NCBI RefSeq assembly: GCF_000384295.1
Contig: NZ_KB913037.1
Location: 9,933,508 to 9,997,507 of the forward strand
Direction: 5' to 3'
DNA: 64,000 nucleotides
Origin: Amycolatopsis balhimycina FH 1894
Lineage (GTDB): Bacteria; Actinomycetota; Actinomycetes; Mycobacteriales; Pseudonocardiaceae
In this document: one piece after another, positions 32,672-41,466 of the stretch
Layout: every line of letters begins with the position of its first letter
Position numbering within the stretch: the first letter of the stretch is position 1
Translations under genes and position numbers: made by a program
The notes under the pieces: generated by a model
The model's input: only the letters and a program-made list of their open reading frames with translations
What the model was told of the DNA's origin: nothing
The model's database searches: none

Positions 32672-34894
32672 ATGATGCGCGAACCCACCTTCGACCGCCG
32701 CCTGCTGTTCAAAGCCGTGGGCGCCCTCTCCGCGAGCGCGGCCCTGGCCCCGGCGTTCGCCGGCACCGCCGCGGCCGCCGGCCGGCCCGACATCGGCGTG
32801 TCGGTCTTCCCGTTCCCCCTGAGCGCGGTGCGGCTGCAGGCCGGGCCGTTCCTCGACAACATGAACCGGCAGCTGGCGTACTTCCGGTTCGTCGACGCCG
32901 ACCGCCTGCTGCACACCTTCCGGACCAACGCCGGGCTGGCCAGCTCGGCCCAGCCGTGCGGCGGCTGGGAAAGCCCGAGCACCGAACTGCGTGGCCATTC
33001 GACTGGCCACCTGCTGTCCGGGCTGGCCCAGGCGTACGCCAACACCGGCGACACCACGTACAAGACCAAGGGCGACTACCTGGTCAACGCTCTGGCCGCG
33101 TGCCAGGCGGCCGCGCCGGGACGCGGCTTCCACACCGGTTACCTGTCGGCGTTCCCGGAGAACTTCTTCGACCGGCTGGAGAGCGGTCAGTCGGTCTGGG
33201 CGCCCTACTACACGCTGCACAAGATCATGGCGGGCCTGCTCGACCAGTACCTCCTCGCGGGCAACCAGCAGGCCCTCGACGTCCTGCTGCGCAAGGCGGC
33301 CTGGACGAAGACCCGCACCGATCCGCTGTCCACCACGCAGATGCAGGCGGCGCTGCGCACGGAGTTCGGCGGGATGCCCGAGGTACTGACGAACCTGTAC
33401 CAGGTGACCGGCGACGCGAACCACCTCACGACGGCCCAGCGGTTCGACCACGCCCAGATCCTGGACCCCCTCGCGGCGAACCAGGACCGGCTCTCGGGAT
33501 TCCACGCCAACACGCAGATCCCGAAGATCCTCGGCGCGATCCGCGAGTACCACGCCACCGGGACCACTCGCTACCGCGACATCGCCGTGAACTTCTGGCG
33601 GATCGTCCAGGACCACCACACGTACGTGATCGGCGGCAACTCCGACGGAGAGTACTTCCAGACGCCCGACGCCATTGCGAGCCGGCTGTCGGACACCACG
33701 TGCGAAGTCTGCAACACCTACAACATGCTCAAGCTGACCCGGCAGCTGTTCTTCACCAACCCGGTGCCCGAGTACATGGACTACTACGAGCTGGCCCTGT
33801 TCAACCAGATCCTCGGCGAGCAGGACCCGAACTCCGGCCACGGGTTCGTCACGTACTACACGCCGTTGCGCGCGGGCGGGATCAAGACCTACGCCAACGA
33901 CTACGACGACTTCACCTGCGACCACGGCACCGGCATGGAATCGCAGACGAAGTTCGCCGACAGCGTCTACTTCTTCACCGGCGAGACGCTGTACGTGAAC
34001 CTGTTCGTCGCGTCGGTGCTGACCTGGCCGGGCCGGGGGATCACGGTCCGGCAGGACACGACGTTCCCGACGTCGTCGGGCACCAAGCTGACGATCGGCG
34101 GCTCGGGGCACATCGCGCTGAAGATCCGCATTCCGAAGTGGACGTCGGCGGCGGTGGTGAAGGTCAACGGCGTCGCCCAGGGCACGGCCACATCCGGGAG
34201 CTACTTCACGATCGACCGGACGTGGGCGTCCGGCGACGTGGTCGACGTGTCGCTCCCGGCGTCGCTGACCTTCCCGCGGGCCAACGACGACGCGGGCGTG
34301 GGCGCGGTGAAGTACGGCGCGATCGTGCTCGCGGGTCAGTACGGCTCGACGAACCTGAGCGCGCTGCCGACGTTGCAGACCGGTTCGCTCGTCCAGGATT
34401 CCGCGAACCCGCTGCGCTTCACGGGAACGGCGAGCACGGGCGCGGTCACCCTGCAGCCGTTCTACGCCACGCACCACCAGCGGTACACCGTGTACTGGCG
34501 GATGGAGAGCCCGCCGCCCGCCGGGACGTCGTACGAAGCCGAGGCGGGCACGCTGGGCGGGCAGGCGGCCGTGCGGAGTTCGTCGGGTGCTTCGGGTGGC
34601 TCGTTGGTGGGTTACGTCGGGAGCGGGACCGCGAACTACCTGCAGTTCAACGGCGTGAACGCCACCGCGGGCGCGCATCCTGTGACGATCTTCTACGCCT
34701 CCGGTGAGGCTCGTTCGCTGACGGTGAGCGTCAACGGCGGGACCGCGGTCTCGGTCACCACACCCGGCACCGGCGGCTGGGACACGGTCGGCTCGGTGCA
34801 GGTGACGCTGAACCTGACGGCAGGCACGAACACGCTCCGCCTCGGCAACCCCTCGGGCTGGGCCCCGGACATCGACCGGATCGTCGTCGGCTGA
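32672..34894 (+). CDS. Tat-exported DUF1680 (GH127/GH146-like) glycosidase with C-terminal CBM35-like module
   Basis: This 740-residue protein begins with a twin-arginine signal (DRRLLFKAVGA, residues 8-18, then a hydrophobic stretch to AAAAG). A DUF1680 domain (about 48-600) follows, then a CBM35/CBM6-type module starting at SYEAEAGTLGG (about 625-740). The conserved cysteine/glutamate set is present as TTCEVCNTYNMLKL (Cys344, Glu345, Cys347). The usual Cys-Cys pair, however, is Cys416-Asp417 (FTCDHGTGME). It probably removes beta-L-arabinofuranose or a related sugar outside the cell. ATG codons at 32672 and 32675 are both possible; the second fits AAAGG spacing better. Confidence 0.83.
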   Translation: MMREPTFDRRLLFKAVGALSASAALAPAFAGTAAAAGRPDIGVSVFPFPLSAVRLQAGPFLDNMNRQLAYFRFVDADRLLHTFRTNAGLASSAQPCGGWESPSTELRGHSTGHLLSGLAQAYANTGDTTYKTKGDYLVNALAACQAAAPGRGFHTGYLSAFPENFFDRLESGQSVWAPYYTLHKIMAGLLDQYLLAGNQQALDVLLRKAAWTKTRTDPLSTTQMQAALRTEFGGMPEVLTNLYQVTGDANHLTTAQRFDHAQILDPLAANQDRLSGFHANTQIPKILGAIREYHATGTTRYRDIAVNFWRIVQDHHTYVIGGNSDGEYFQTPDAIASRLSDTTCEVCNTYNMLKLTRQLFFTNPVPEYMDYYELALFNQILGEQDPNSGHGFVTYYTPLRAGGIKTYANDYDDFTCDHGTGMESQTKFADSVYFFTGETLYVNLFVASVLTWPGRGITVRQDTTFPTSSGTKLTIGGSGHIALKIRIPKWTSAAVVKVNGVAQGTATSGSYFTIDRTWASGDVVDVSLPASLTFPRANDDAGVGAVKYGAIVLAGQYGSTNLSALPTLQTGSLVQDSANPLRFTGTASTGAVTLQPFYATHHQRYTVYWRMESPPPAGTSYEAEAGTLGGQAAVRSSSGASGGSLVGYVGSGTANYLQFNGVNATAGAHPVTIFYASGEARSLTVSVNGGTAVSVTTPGTGGWDTVGSVQVTLNLTAGTNTLRLGNPSGWAPDIDRIVVG

Positions 34895-34897
34895 AGG

Positions 34898-34950
34898 TCC
34901 GTGAATGGCACATTGAGGGACTTCAAGTCCCTCAATGTGCCATTCACGGA
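34898..34950. terminator. Perfect 26-base-arm palindrome at convergent junction (copy 2)
   Basis: Arms 34898-34923 and 34925-34950 pair perfectly around one base. The sequence is the same palindrome as at 10016-10066 (GTGAATGGCACATTGAGGGA type), extended by three pairs. It lies between the convergent DUF1680 and snapalysin genes and is probably a bidirectional terminator and a dispersed repeat. Confidence 0.8.
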
Positions 34951-34968
34951 TTTACTGCATGCTCGGGC

Positions 34969-35523
34969 TCAGTAGCCGTACACGGTTTCGTAGACCCGCT
35001 GCTCGGCGTTGGTCGCGACGAGCCCGTTGGCCCACAGCGAGTTCACCCGGCTGCGCTCGGCGGCGTTGGGGACCGCGTTGGTGCAGGACGTGCCGGGGCC
35101 GCCACCCGACATCAGTTCCGAGCACGGGCCCGAGTAGTGGTCGGGCAGTCCGAGAGCGTGCCCGGTCTCGTGAGCCGCGATGCGGGTTGTGTTGTACTGG
35201 CGGGCCTGGGTGTAGTCGATGAAAATGGTGCCGCTGCCGTGCCCGTTGGTCGAGGCGTAGGAACCGCGGGGGTCGTTGCCCTCGGTGTAGCGCAGGCTCG
35301 CGCCGGAGCTGCGCTCGACGAGCTTGACGTTGGTGACGCTGCGGTTCCAGTTGGCGGCACCGGCGTTGATGACCGAGCGGAACGTCGGCGCGCCGGCGGT
35401 GCTGTAGTACACCGTGGTGACGGCGGCTTCCTGCTCGGTGGCGGCCGACGCGGTCCCCGCCGCGAGCGGGGTCATGGTCAGAGCGAGCGCGACGGCGCCG
35501 GCCAGGGCGAACTTCCTCGACAT
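34969..35523 (-). CDS. Snapalysin-type secreted metalloprotease (M7)
   Basis: This 184-residue protein has a signal peptide (about 1-28) and a small metzincin domain with [11 protein letters not shown] (His118, Glu119, His122, Asp128), the hallmark of Streptomyces snapalysin. Two C-terminal cysteines ([14 protein letters not shown]) match the disulfide of that family. It would degrade proteins outside the cell. GAGGAG lies before the ATG. No LysR activator gene, usual for snapalysin, is adjacent. Confidence 0.92.
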   Translation of the reverse strand: MSRKFALAGAVALALTMTPLAAGTASAATEQEAAVTTVYYSTAGAPTFRSVINAGAANWNRSVTNVKLVERSSGASLRYTEGNDPRGSYASTNGHGSGTIFIDYTQARQYNTTRIAAHETGHALGLPDHYSGPCSELMSGGGPGTSCTNAVPNAAERSRVNSLWANGLVATNAEQRVYETVYGY

Positions 35524-35783
35524 CGGGAGACTCCTCGTGGGGACGGGGGATTTGCCGGAATTGCGCGCGCTGTCGAGAATTTACCCGGAAGGGTGGCAAT
35601 GCCGGAGCCGACTAACGTAGGGCCCGGAAAGTGGTGATTTACCAACACTATCGACGGGTTGACAACGCGGTGACCCTGCGCCCGGTGCGGGGAATGCCGG
35701 CGGCGAAGCGGTGGTTGTGCCGGACGAGACAGGGCGGGGCGGCGCTGGTCGCCGGTAGTCTGAAGGGGACGGGAGGAGCGGGT

Positions 35784-36014
35784 ATGACGGCCGAGGAGCT
35801 GATCGTCGAGTTCGCCCTGACCCGCCTGGACCACCCGGACCTCGACTTCGAGGAGATCGCCGCGCTCCTCGTCCGGCGGGGCGGGCAGGAGCGGGAGGTG
35901 GAGTTCGCGTCCCGCAACCTGGCCGACCGCGGAGAACTGCGCAGCGCTTCCTTCCCGGCGGCGGTGGAGTACGTGCTGCGGGTCGTCCTGACCCTGCGCG
36001 GACCTTCCGACTAG
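35784..36014 (+). CDS. Small hypothetical protein
   Basis: This 76-residue reading frame is preceded by GGGAGGAG 5 bases before its ATG, and the ATG is better supported than upstream in-frame starts. The product is acidic and mostly helical (TAEELIVEFALTRLDHPDLDFEEIAALLVRR, here read in two parts). It has no signal peptide or recognised domain. The 260 bases before it, back to snapalysin, hold no other gene; the two are divergent. Confidence 0.6.
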   Translation: MTAEELIVEFALTRLDHPDLDFEEIAALLVRRGGQEREVEFASRNLADRGELRSASFPAAVEYVLRVVLTLRGPSD

Positions 36015-36234
36015 TCCCGGATCGCAGGACGGGAAGGCTCTCCCGGCGTGGCCTGGTAACCGGCCGCCGCGCGGCCCGGCCCCCTCAGGCTGTGTCCGGT
36101 GGCGGCTGCTTCAATGCCCGGCGCCCAGCGCCCGCACGCTCGCCGGAGTTCCGGCCCGCGGCCCGTTTGGTCCCACCGAGTCCTGTGTTGCCGCAACTTT
36201 ACCCGCGGAACCCTTTCGACCCCGGCCGTTCTAT

Positions 36235-36253
36235 GTTAAGAAACTTTACTAAC
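36235..36253. promoter_or_regulatory. ROK-type operator before the permease-GH2-kinase operon
   Basis: GTTAAGAAACTTTACTAAC is a near-palindrome of the form TTAnGAAAnTTTnCTAA seen at actinobacterial ROK-family repressor sites. It lies 19 bases before the GTG at 36273. The rest of 36015-36272 shows no gene. The ROK protein encoded in the operon lacks a DNA-binding domain, so the repressor must be another protein. Confidence 0.55.
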
Positions 36254-36272
36254 TACTAGCCGGAGGCACGCC

Positions 36273-37700
36273 GTGAGTTCACCCACCCGGTCCGGGGAAC
36301 CGCCCGCCCTTGAACGCAGGATCGGCCCGGTGCAGGCCACCGCGATCAACATGACCCAGATGTGCGGGATCGGCCCGTTCGTCACGATCCCCGCCATGGT
36401 CGCCACCATGGGCGGCCCGCAGGCGATGTTCGGCTGGATCATCGGGGCGATCGTCGCGCTGGCCGACGGGCTCATCTGGGCCGAACTCGGCGCCGCGATG
36501 CCGGGCGCCGGCGGCACCTACCTCTACCTGCGCGAAGCGTTCCAGTACCGCAGCGGACGGCTGATGCCGTTCCTGTTCGTGTGGAGCGCGGTGCTGTTCA
36601 TCCCGCTGATCATGTCGACCGGCATCATCGGCCTCGTCCAGTACCTCGGCTACCTGATCCCCGGCGTGACCGACGAGGCGGGCACCACGCCGCTGGGCAA
36701 GATCATCGGGGTCGGCATCACGCTCGTCATCGTGCTGGCCCTGTTCCGCAAGATCGGCCAGATCGGCAAGCTGACCACCGGCCTGTTCGTGGTCATGCTG
36801 GTCGCGGTGCTCGCCACGATCATCGCGGCCTTCTCGCACTTCAGCGGCGCGCAGGCGTTCGCCTTCACGCCCGGCGCGTTCAGCTCGGCCGGTGACGGCA
36901 CGTTCTGGGGCGGCCTCGGCGCCGGCCTGATCATCGCGATCTACGACTACCTCGGCTACAACACGACCGCGTACCTCGGCGGCGAGGTCAGCTCGCCGGG
37001 CCGGACCATTCCGCGGTCGATCATCTACTCGATCCTCGGCATCATGAGCCTCTACTTCCTGCTGCAGGTCGGCGTGCTCGGCTCGCTCCCGCTGGACCAG
37101 ATCAAGACCGCCACCTCGGTGGCCTCCTCCGTCCTCGAGCAGGCCTGGGGCACCGGCGTGGCCAAGGTCATCACGGTCTTCATCGTCGTCGCGGCCATCG
37201 GCTCGGTCTTCGCCGGCCTGCTCGGCGGTTCGCGCGTGCCCTACGAAGCCGCGCGCGACAAGGTGTTCCTCTCGGTGTTCGGCAAGCTGCACCCGAAGCT
37301 GCACCTGCCGACCGCGGGCGTGCTCACCATGGGCGCGATCACGATCGTCGGCTCGCTGTTCACGCTGACGGACGTCATCAACGCGGCCGTCGCCACCCTG
37401 GTCATCATCCAGTCGCTGGCCCAGGTCGCCGCGATCTGGACGCTGCGCCGGCGGCAGCCGAACCTCGAGCGCCCGTACCGGCAGTGGCTCTATCCCGTGC
37501 CGACGCTGCTCGCGCTGGTCGGCTGGGTCTACATCTACGTCTCCGCAACCTGGCTTTCGATCGGGCTGTCGGTGGGCTGGATCGCCCTCGGCGCCATCGC
37601 GTACCTGATCTACGCGAAGGCCGAGAACACGTGGCCGTTCGGACCGAAGGAGATCAAGGAGGCCTTCGCCTCCACCGAGACCGAAGGGGTTCAGGCATGA
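36273..37700 (+). CDS. APC-superfamily permease
   Basis: This 475-residue membrane protein has about 12 predicted helices and the amino acid/polyamine/organocation signature in its first helices (INMTQMCGIGPFVTIPAMV; GALIWAELGAAMPGAGGTYLYLREAF-like segment near residues 65-90). The GTG start has CGGAGG 6 bases upstream. Its stop overlaps the GH2 gene by ATGA, followed by a kinase gene. In this context it may import an amino sugar such as glucosamine rather than an amino acid. The family is sure, the substrate is not. Confidence 0.88.
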   Translation: MSSPTRSGEPPALERRIGPVQATAINMTQMCGIGPFVTIPAMVATMGGPQAMFGWIIGAIVALADGLIWAELGAAMPGAGGTYLYLREAFQYRSGRLMPFLFVWSAVLFIPLIMSTGIIGLVQYLGYLIPGVTDEAGTTPLGKIIGVGITLVIVLALFRKIGQIGKLTTGLFVVMLVAVLATIIAAFSHFSGAQAFAFTPGAFSSAGDGTFWGGLGAGLIIAIYDYLGYNTTAYLGGEVSSPGRTIPRSIIYSILGIMSLYFLLQVGVLGSLPLDQIKTATSVASSVLEQAWGTGVAKVITVFIVVAAIGSVFAGLLGGSRVPYEAARDKVFLSVFGKLHPKLHLPTAGVLTMGAITIVGSLFTLTDVINAAVATLVIIQSLAQVAAIWTLRRRQPNLERPYRQWLYPVPTLLALVGWVYIYVSATWLSIGLSVGWIALGAIAYLIYAKAENTWPFGPKEIKEAFASTETEGVQA

Positions 37701-40528
37701 CGAAGAAGCTCGCGGCCCTCGCCGCGCTGCTCCTCGTGCCCGGCGTGCTCAGCGTGGCCGGACCCGCCGCCGCGCAGGACGCGCAGGTGGCCGCCCGGCC
37801 GCACGGGTTCAGCACGATCGGCCTGCCGGGCTGGCAGGTCCTGACAACGGCCAGCGTCAAGGACGGCGGGGACAAGGTCTCCACGCCCGGCTACGCGACC
37901 AAGGGCTGGCTGCCGGTCAAGCCGGACGACGCCGGCGCGCCCGGCACCGAGATCAACGCCCTGGTGCAGAACGGCAAGTGCCCGAACGTCTTCTACTCGG
38001 ACAACCTGCGCAAGTGCTTCGGGTACGTCGACAAGGTCGGCCCGGTGGTCACCAAGCCGTTCTCCGACCCGTGGTGGTACCGCACCGACTTCACGCCGGA
38101 CATCAAGCCCGGCCAGCACGCGAAGCTGACGATCCCCGGCATCGTCGGGGAGGGCGACGTCTGGGTGAACGGCACGCTCGTCGCCACGAAGGACGTCGTC
38201 AGCGGCGCCTTCGCCGGGCACACCTTCGACGTCACGAAGCTGGTGAAGCCGGGCAAGAACACCCTGGCGATCAAGGTCTACCCGAACAACCCGCTCAAGA
38301 TGTACACGCTCGACCAGGTCGACTGGAGCCAGATCCCGCCGGACAACGACACCGGCATCCAGTTCCCGCCGACCCTGCAGGTGTCCGACGCGCTCACCGG
38401 CGACAACGCGCACGTCGTCCAGGACAACGCTCCCGACCTGTCCAGTTCGAAGCTGACGGTCAAGGTGGACGTCACCAACGACGCGGCCACCGCGCAGACC
38501 GGCGACGTCGCCGCGACGGTCACGCCGCCGTCGGGGGCGCCGATCGTCGTCACCCGGCGCGTGACGATCCCGGCGAACACCAGGCAGACCGTGACGTTCG
38601 CGCCGGTGAAGATCGCGAAACCGCAGGTCTGGTGGCCGTACTCGATGGGCGGCCAGCCGCTGTACACGCTGACCACCGCGGTGTCGCAGGGCGGCGTGCT
38701 GTCGACGTCGTCGAAGAGCACCTTCGGCATCCGCACGGTCACCTCACGTCTGGTCGGCAAGTCCGCGCCGCTGCCGGAAGGCGCGCGGCAGTTCACGATC
38801 AACGGCCACGACTTCGTGTTCCGCGGCGGCGGCTTCGCGCCGGACCTGTTCCTGCGCTACGACCGGGCCGACACCGCGCACCAGATCGCGCTGATCAAGA
38901 ACCTGGGCCTGTCCGGCGTCCGGCTCGAAGGCCACGACATGCCGCAAGACTTCTACGACCAGGCCGACCGCGCCGGCCTGCTGGTCATCGGCGGGTTCCT
39001 GTGCTGTGACGCCTGGCAGCCGGACACCGCCGAGCAGCTCGGCGCGCGGGACCTGCGGATCATCCACGACTCGTCGGTGAGCATCGCGCAGCGCGAACGC
39101 AACCACCCCAGCGTGTTCAACTACGGCTGGAGCGACAACGAGCCGTTCCCGAACCAGGAGCAGGCCGTCCTCAGCGCCTTCAAGCAGGAGGACTTCCAGG
39201 TCCCGGTGATCGCGTCGGCGGAGTACAAGAGCACCCCGACGCTGGGCAACTCGGGGGAGAAGGAGGGCCCGTACGACTGGGTCCCGCCGTCGTACTGGTA
39301 CGACAGCTCGCACTTCGACGCCTCCGACGACAGCCGCACGAACGCGGGCGGTGCCTGGGGTTTCGCGAGCGAGCAGAGCGCCGGGCACACCGTGCCGACG
39401 CTCGACTCGATCAAGCGGTTCCTCTCGCCCACCGAGCAGGCGAAGCTGTGGCAGGACCCGGCGTACAACCAGTACCACGCGAACTTCGAGCCGGACCACG
39501 GCGGCTACGCGTTCGGCACGCTGTACACGCTGGACCAGTCGATCCTGCAGCGGTACGGGAAGTGGACCTCGCTGGAGTCCTATGTGGACCTCGCGCAGAT
39601 CGCCAACTACGAGAACACCCGCTCGCAGTTCGAGGCCTTCCTGCACCACTCGAAGGACAAGGACAACCCGTCGACCGGCGTCGTCTACTGGCAGCTCAAC
39701 AAGGGCTGGCCGACGCTGCTGTGGTCGCTCTACAACGACGACGGCGACCAGCCGGGCGCGTACTTCGGCGCCGAGAAGGCCAACAAGCCGCTGCACGCCA
39801 TCTACGGCTACGACGACGGCAAGGTGACGCTCGACAACCTCGGCGCGGCCACGCAGTCCGGGCTTTCGGTGCAGGCCCGCGTGCTCGACACCGCGGGCAA
39901 GGTCCTGGACGACCAGACGGCGGGCGGTATCTCCCTCGGCAGTCAAGGTGTCAAGACCGGCGTCCTCAAGCCGAAGGTGCCCGCCGAAACAAAGGCGCCG
40001 GCGCCCGCGCAGGTCTACTTCGTCGAGCTGCAGCTGAAGCAGGGCGGAAAGGTCGTCGACCGGAACGTCTACTGGCTGTCCACGCAGAAGGACGTCGTCG
40101 ACTGGGCGAAGACGCTGGGCAACCCGCAGGCGACGCTCTCGCAGTACAGCAACCTGCAGGCCCTGCGGAACCTGCCGAAGTCGCAGGTCAGCGCCGTTGC
40201 CTCGACGAAGCCGGGCCACGGCGGCGAGCTCGTCACCACGGTGACCGTCACGAACACGGCGAAGAACCCGGGCGCGGCGTTCTTCCTGCGGGCCGACGTG
40301 CGCCGCGGGACGCCGGACGGGCGTGAGGCGCCGGGTGACAACCAGCTCGCGAACGCGACCTGGGACGACGACGACATCACGCTGTGGCCGGGCCAGTCGC
40401 AGACGCTGACCGTCACCTACCAGGCCGCCGACCTGCGCGGCGCGGTGCCGGTGATCAGCGTCGACGGGCTCAACACCGGCCGGCTCGTGGTGCCGGGGAA
40501 CGAGGGGACTGGAGGGTTCTCGGAGTGA
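37697..40528 (+). CDS. Secreted GH2 exo-beta-D-glucosaminidase-like enzyme (CsxA type)
   Basis: This 943-residue protein has a signal peptide (about 1-27), a jelly-roll sugar-binding domain (about 120-235), immunoglobulin-like domains and a GH2 barrel. GFASEQSAG (Glu559) is the likely nucleophile, and WSDNEPFP (Asp480/Glu482) holds the acid/base. GPYDWVPPSYWY is typical of the CsxA subfamily from Amycolatopsis and Hypocrea, which removes glucosamine from the non-reducing end of chitosan. It overlaps both neighbours by 4 bases. A related GH2 activity such as mannosidase cannot be excluded. Confidence 0.86.
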   Translation: MTKKLAALAALLLVPGVLSVAGPAAAQDAQVAARPHGFSTIGLPGWQVLTTASVKDGGDKVSTPGYATKGWLPVKPDDAGAPGTEINALVQNGKCPNVFYSDNLRKCFGYVDKVGPVVTKPFSDPWWYRTDFTPDIKPGQHAKLTIPGIVGEGDVWVNGTLVATKDVVSGAFAGHTFDVTKLVKPGKNTLAIKVYPNNPLKMYTLDQVDWSQIPPDNDTGIQFPPTLQVSDALTGDNAHVVQDNAPDLSSSKLTVKVDVTNDAATAQTGDVAATVTPPSGAPIVVTRRVTIPANTRQTVTFAPVKIAKPQVWWPYSMGGQPLYTLTTAVSQGGVLSTSSKSTFGIRTVTSRLVGKSAPLPEGARQFTINGHDFVFRGGGFAPDLFLRYDRADTAHQIALIKNLGLSGVRLEGHDMPQDFYDQADRAGLLVIGGFLCCDAWQPDTAEQLGARDLRIIHDSSVSIAQRERNHPSVFNYGWSDNEPFPNQEQAVLSAFKQEDFQVPVIASAEYKSTPTLGNSGEKEGPYDWVPPSYWYDSSHFDASDDSRTNAGGAWGFASEQSAGHTVPTLDSIKRFLSPTEQAKLWQDPAYNQYHANFEPDHGGYAFGTLYTLDQSILQRYGKWTSLESYVDLAQIANYENTRSQFEAFLHHSKDKDNPSTGVVYWQLNKGWPTLLWSLYNDDGDQPGAYFGAEKANKPLHAIYGYDDGKVTLDNLGAATQSGLSVQARVLDTAGKVLDDQTAGGISLGSQGVKTGVLKPKVPAETKAPAPAQVYFVELQLKQGGKVVDRNVYWLSTQKDVVDWAKTLGNPQATLSQYSNLQALRNLPKSQVSAVASTKPGHGGELVTTVTVTNTAKNPGAAFFLRADVRRGTPDGREAPGDNQLANATWDDDDITLWPGQSQTLTVTYQAADLRGAVPVISVDGLNTGRLVVPGNEGTGGFSE

Positions 40529-41415
40529 CAGGGGAACGGATTCTCGGGATCGACTTCGGCGGCACGAAGGTGGCGCTGGGGCTCGCCGACCGCGACGGCA
40601 CCCTGCTGGCCACGCGCCGGCTGGACACCGACGCGCAGGCGGGAGCCGAGCAGGTGGTGGTGCGGGCGCTCGCCGGGGCCAGGGCGCTCCTGGCCGACTC
40701 GGGCGCGGTCCCCGGCTGCATCGGCGTCGTCAGCCCGGGAATCGTGCTGCCGGACAAGATCCTGCTCGCCCCGAACGTGCCGGGCTGGGAGCAGCTGCGC
40801 CTGGCGGAGCTGGTGGCCGCGGAGTTCCCGGCCGTGCCGATCTCGGTGGGCACGGACGCGAAGGCCGCCGCGCTGGCGGAATGGCGGTGGGGAGCACTGG
40901 CGGGGGCCGACCCGGCGGTGTTCCTGTCGCTGGGCACCGGCATCGCGGCGGCGGTGCTGATCGGCGGCCGGGTGCTGACCGGCGCCAACGGAGCTGCGGG
41001 CGAGATCGGGTACAACCTGCTCTCGCCGCAGGACACCGAAGGTTTCTCAAGCGGAGCGGCGCCGCTGGAAGAAGCCGTCGGTGGGCGTGGGCTGGGCGGC
41101 CGGGCGAGCGAACTGCTCGGCCGCCCGGTCACCGCGGCCGAGCTGTTCGCGCTGGCCAAGGAGAACGTCGAGGCGAAGGAGCTGGTCACGGCGGCACTCG
41201 ACGAGCTGTCGATGCACGTGGCCAACCTGGCGATCGCGCTGGACCCGCAGCGCATCGCGGTCGGCGGCGGGCTCGTCCGCTCGGCGGACGTGCTGCTGCC
41301 GGCCCTGGCGGACCGGCTCGCGCACGCGGTGCCGTTCCCGCCGGAACTGGTGCCCGCCCGCTTCGACCAGGATGCGGCGCTGCTGGGCGCGGTGGCGCTG
41401 GCCCTGGGTGGCTAG
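40525..41415 (+). CDS. ROK-family sugar kinase lacking the zinc motif
   Basis: This 296-residue protein has the ATP loop GIDFGGTKVALG (about 8-19), catalytic Asp111 in GTDAKAAAL, and SLGTGIAAAV. The ROK zinc site CxCGxxGCxE is replaced by GFSSGAAPLEEAV (173-185), and the usual GExGH histidine is Tyr163. It lacks an N-terminal helix-turn-helix, so it is a kinase, not a repressor. The GTG overlaps the GH2 stop, with GGAGGG upstream. It probably phosphorylates the imported sugar, perhaps glucosamine. Confidence 0.86.
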   Translation: MTGERILGIDFGGTKVALGLADRDGTLLATRRLDTDAQAGAEQVVVRALAGARALLADSGAVPGCIGVVSPGIVLPDKILLAPNVPGWEQLRLAELVAAEFPAVPISVGTDAKAAALAEWRWGALAGADPAVFLSLGTGIAAAVLIGGRVLTGANGAAGEIGYNLLSPQDTEGFSSGAAPLEEAVGGRGLGGRASELLGRPVTAAELFALAKENVEAKELVTAALDELSMHVANLAIALDPQRIAVGGGLVRSADVLLPALADRLAHAVPFPPELVPARFDQDAALLGAVALALGG

Positions 41416-41423
41416 GTAGGCGT

Positions 41424-41464
41424 CCGGGTGGTGTGCCGGTGCCCCGACCCGGCCCACCACCCGG
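41424..41464. terminator. Hairpin between ROK kinase and MFS genes
   Basis: CCGGGTGGTG (41424-41433) pairs exactly with CACCACCCGG (41455-41464); the loop itself can fold further (GCCGG/CCGGC). It lies between convergent genes and reaches to within 3 bases of the MFS stop. It is a likely bidirectional terminator. Confidence 0.65.
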
Positions 41465-41466
41465 CT

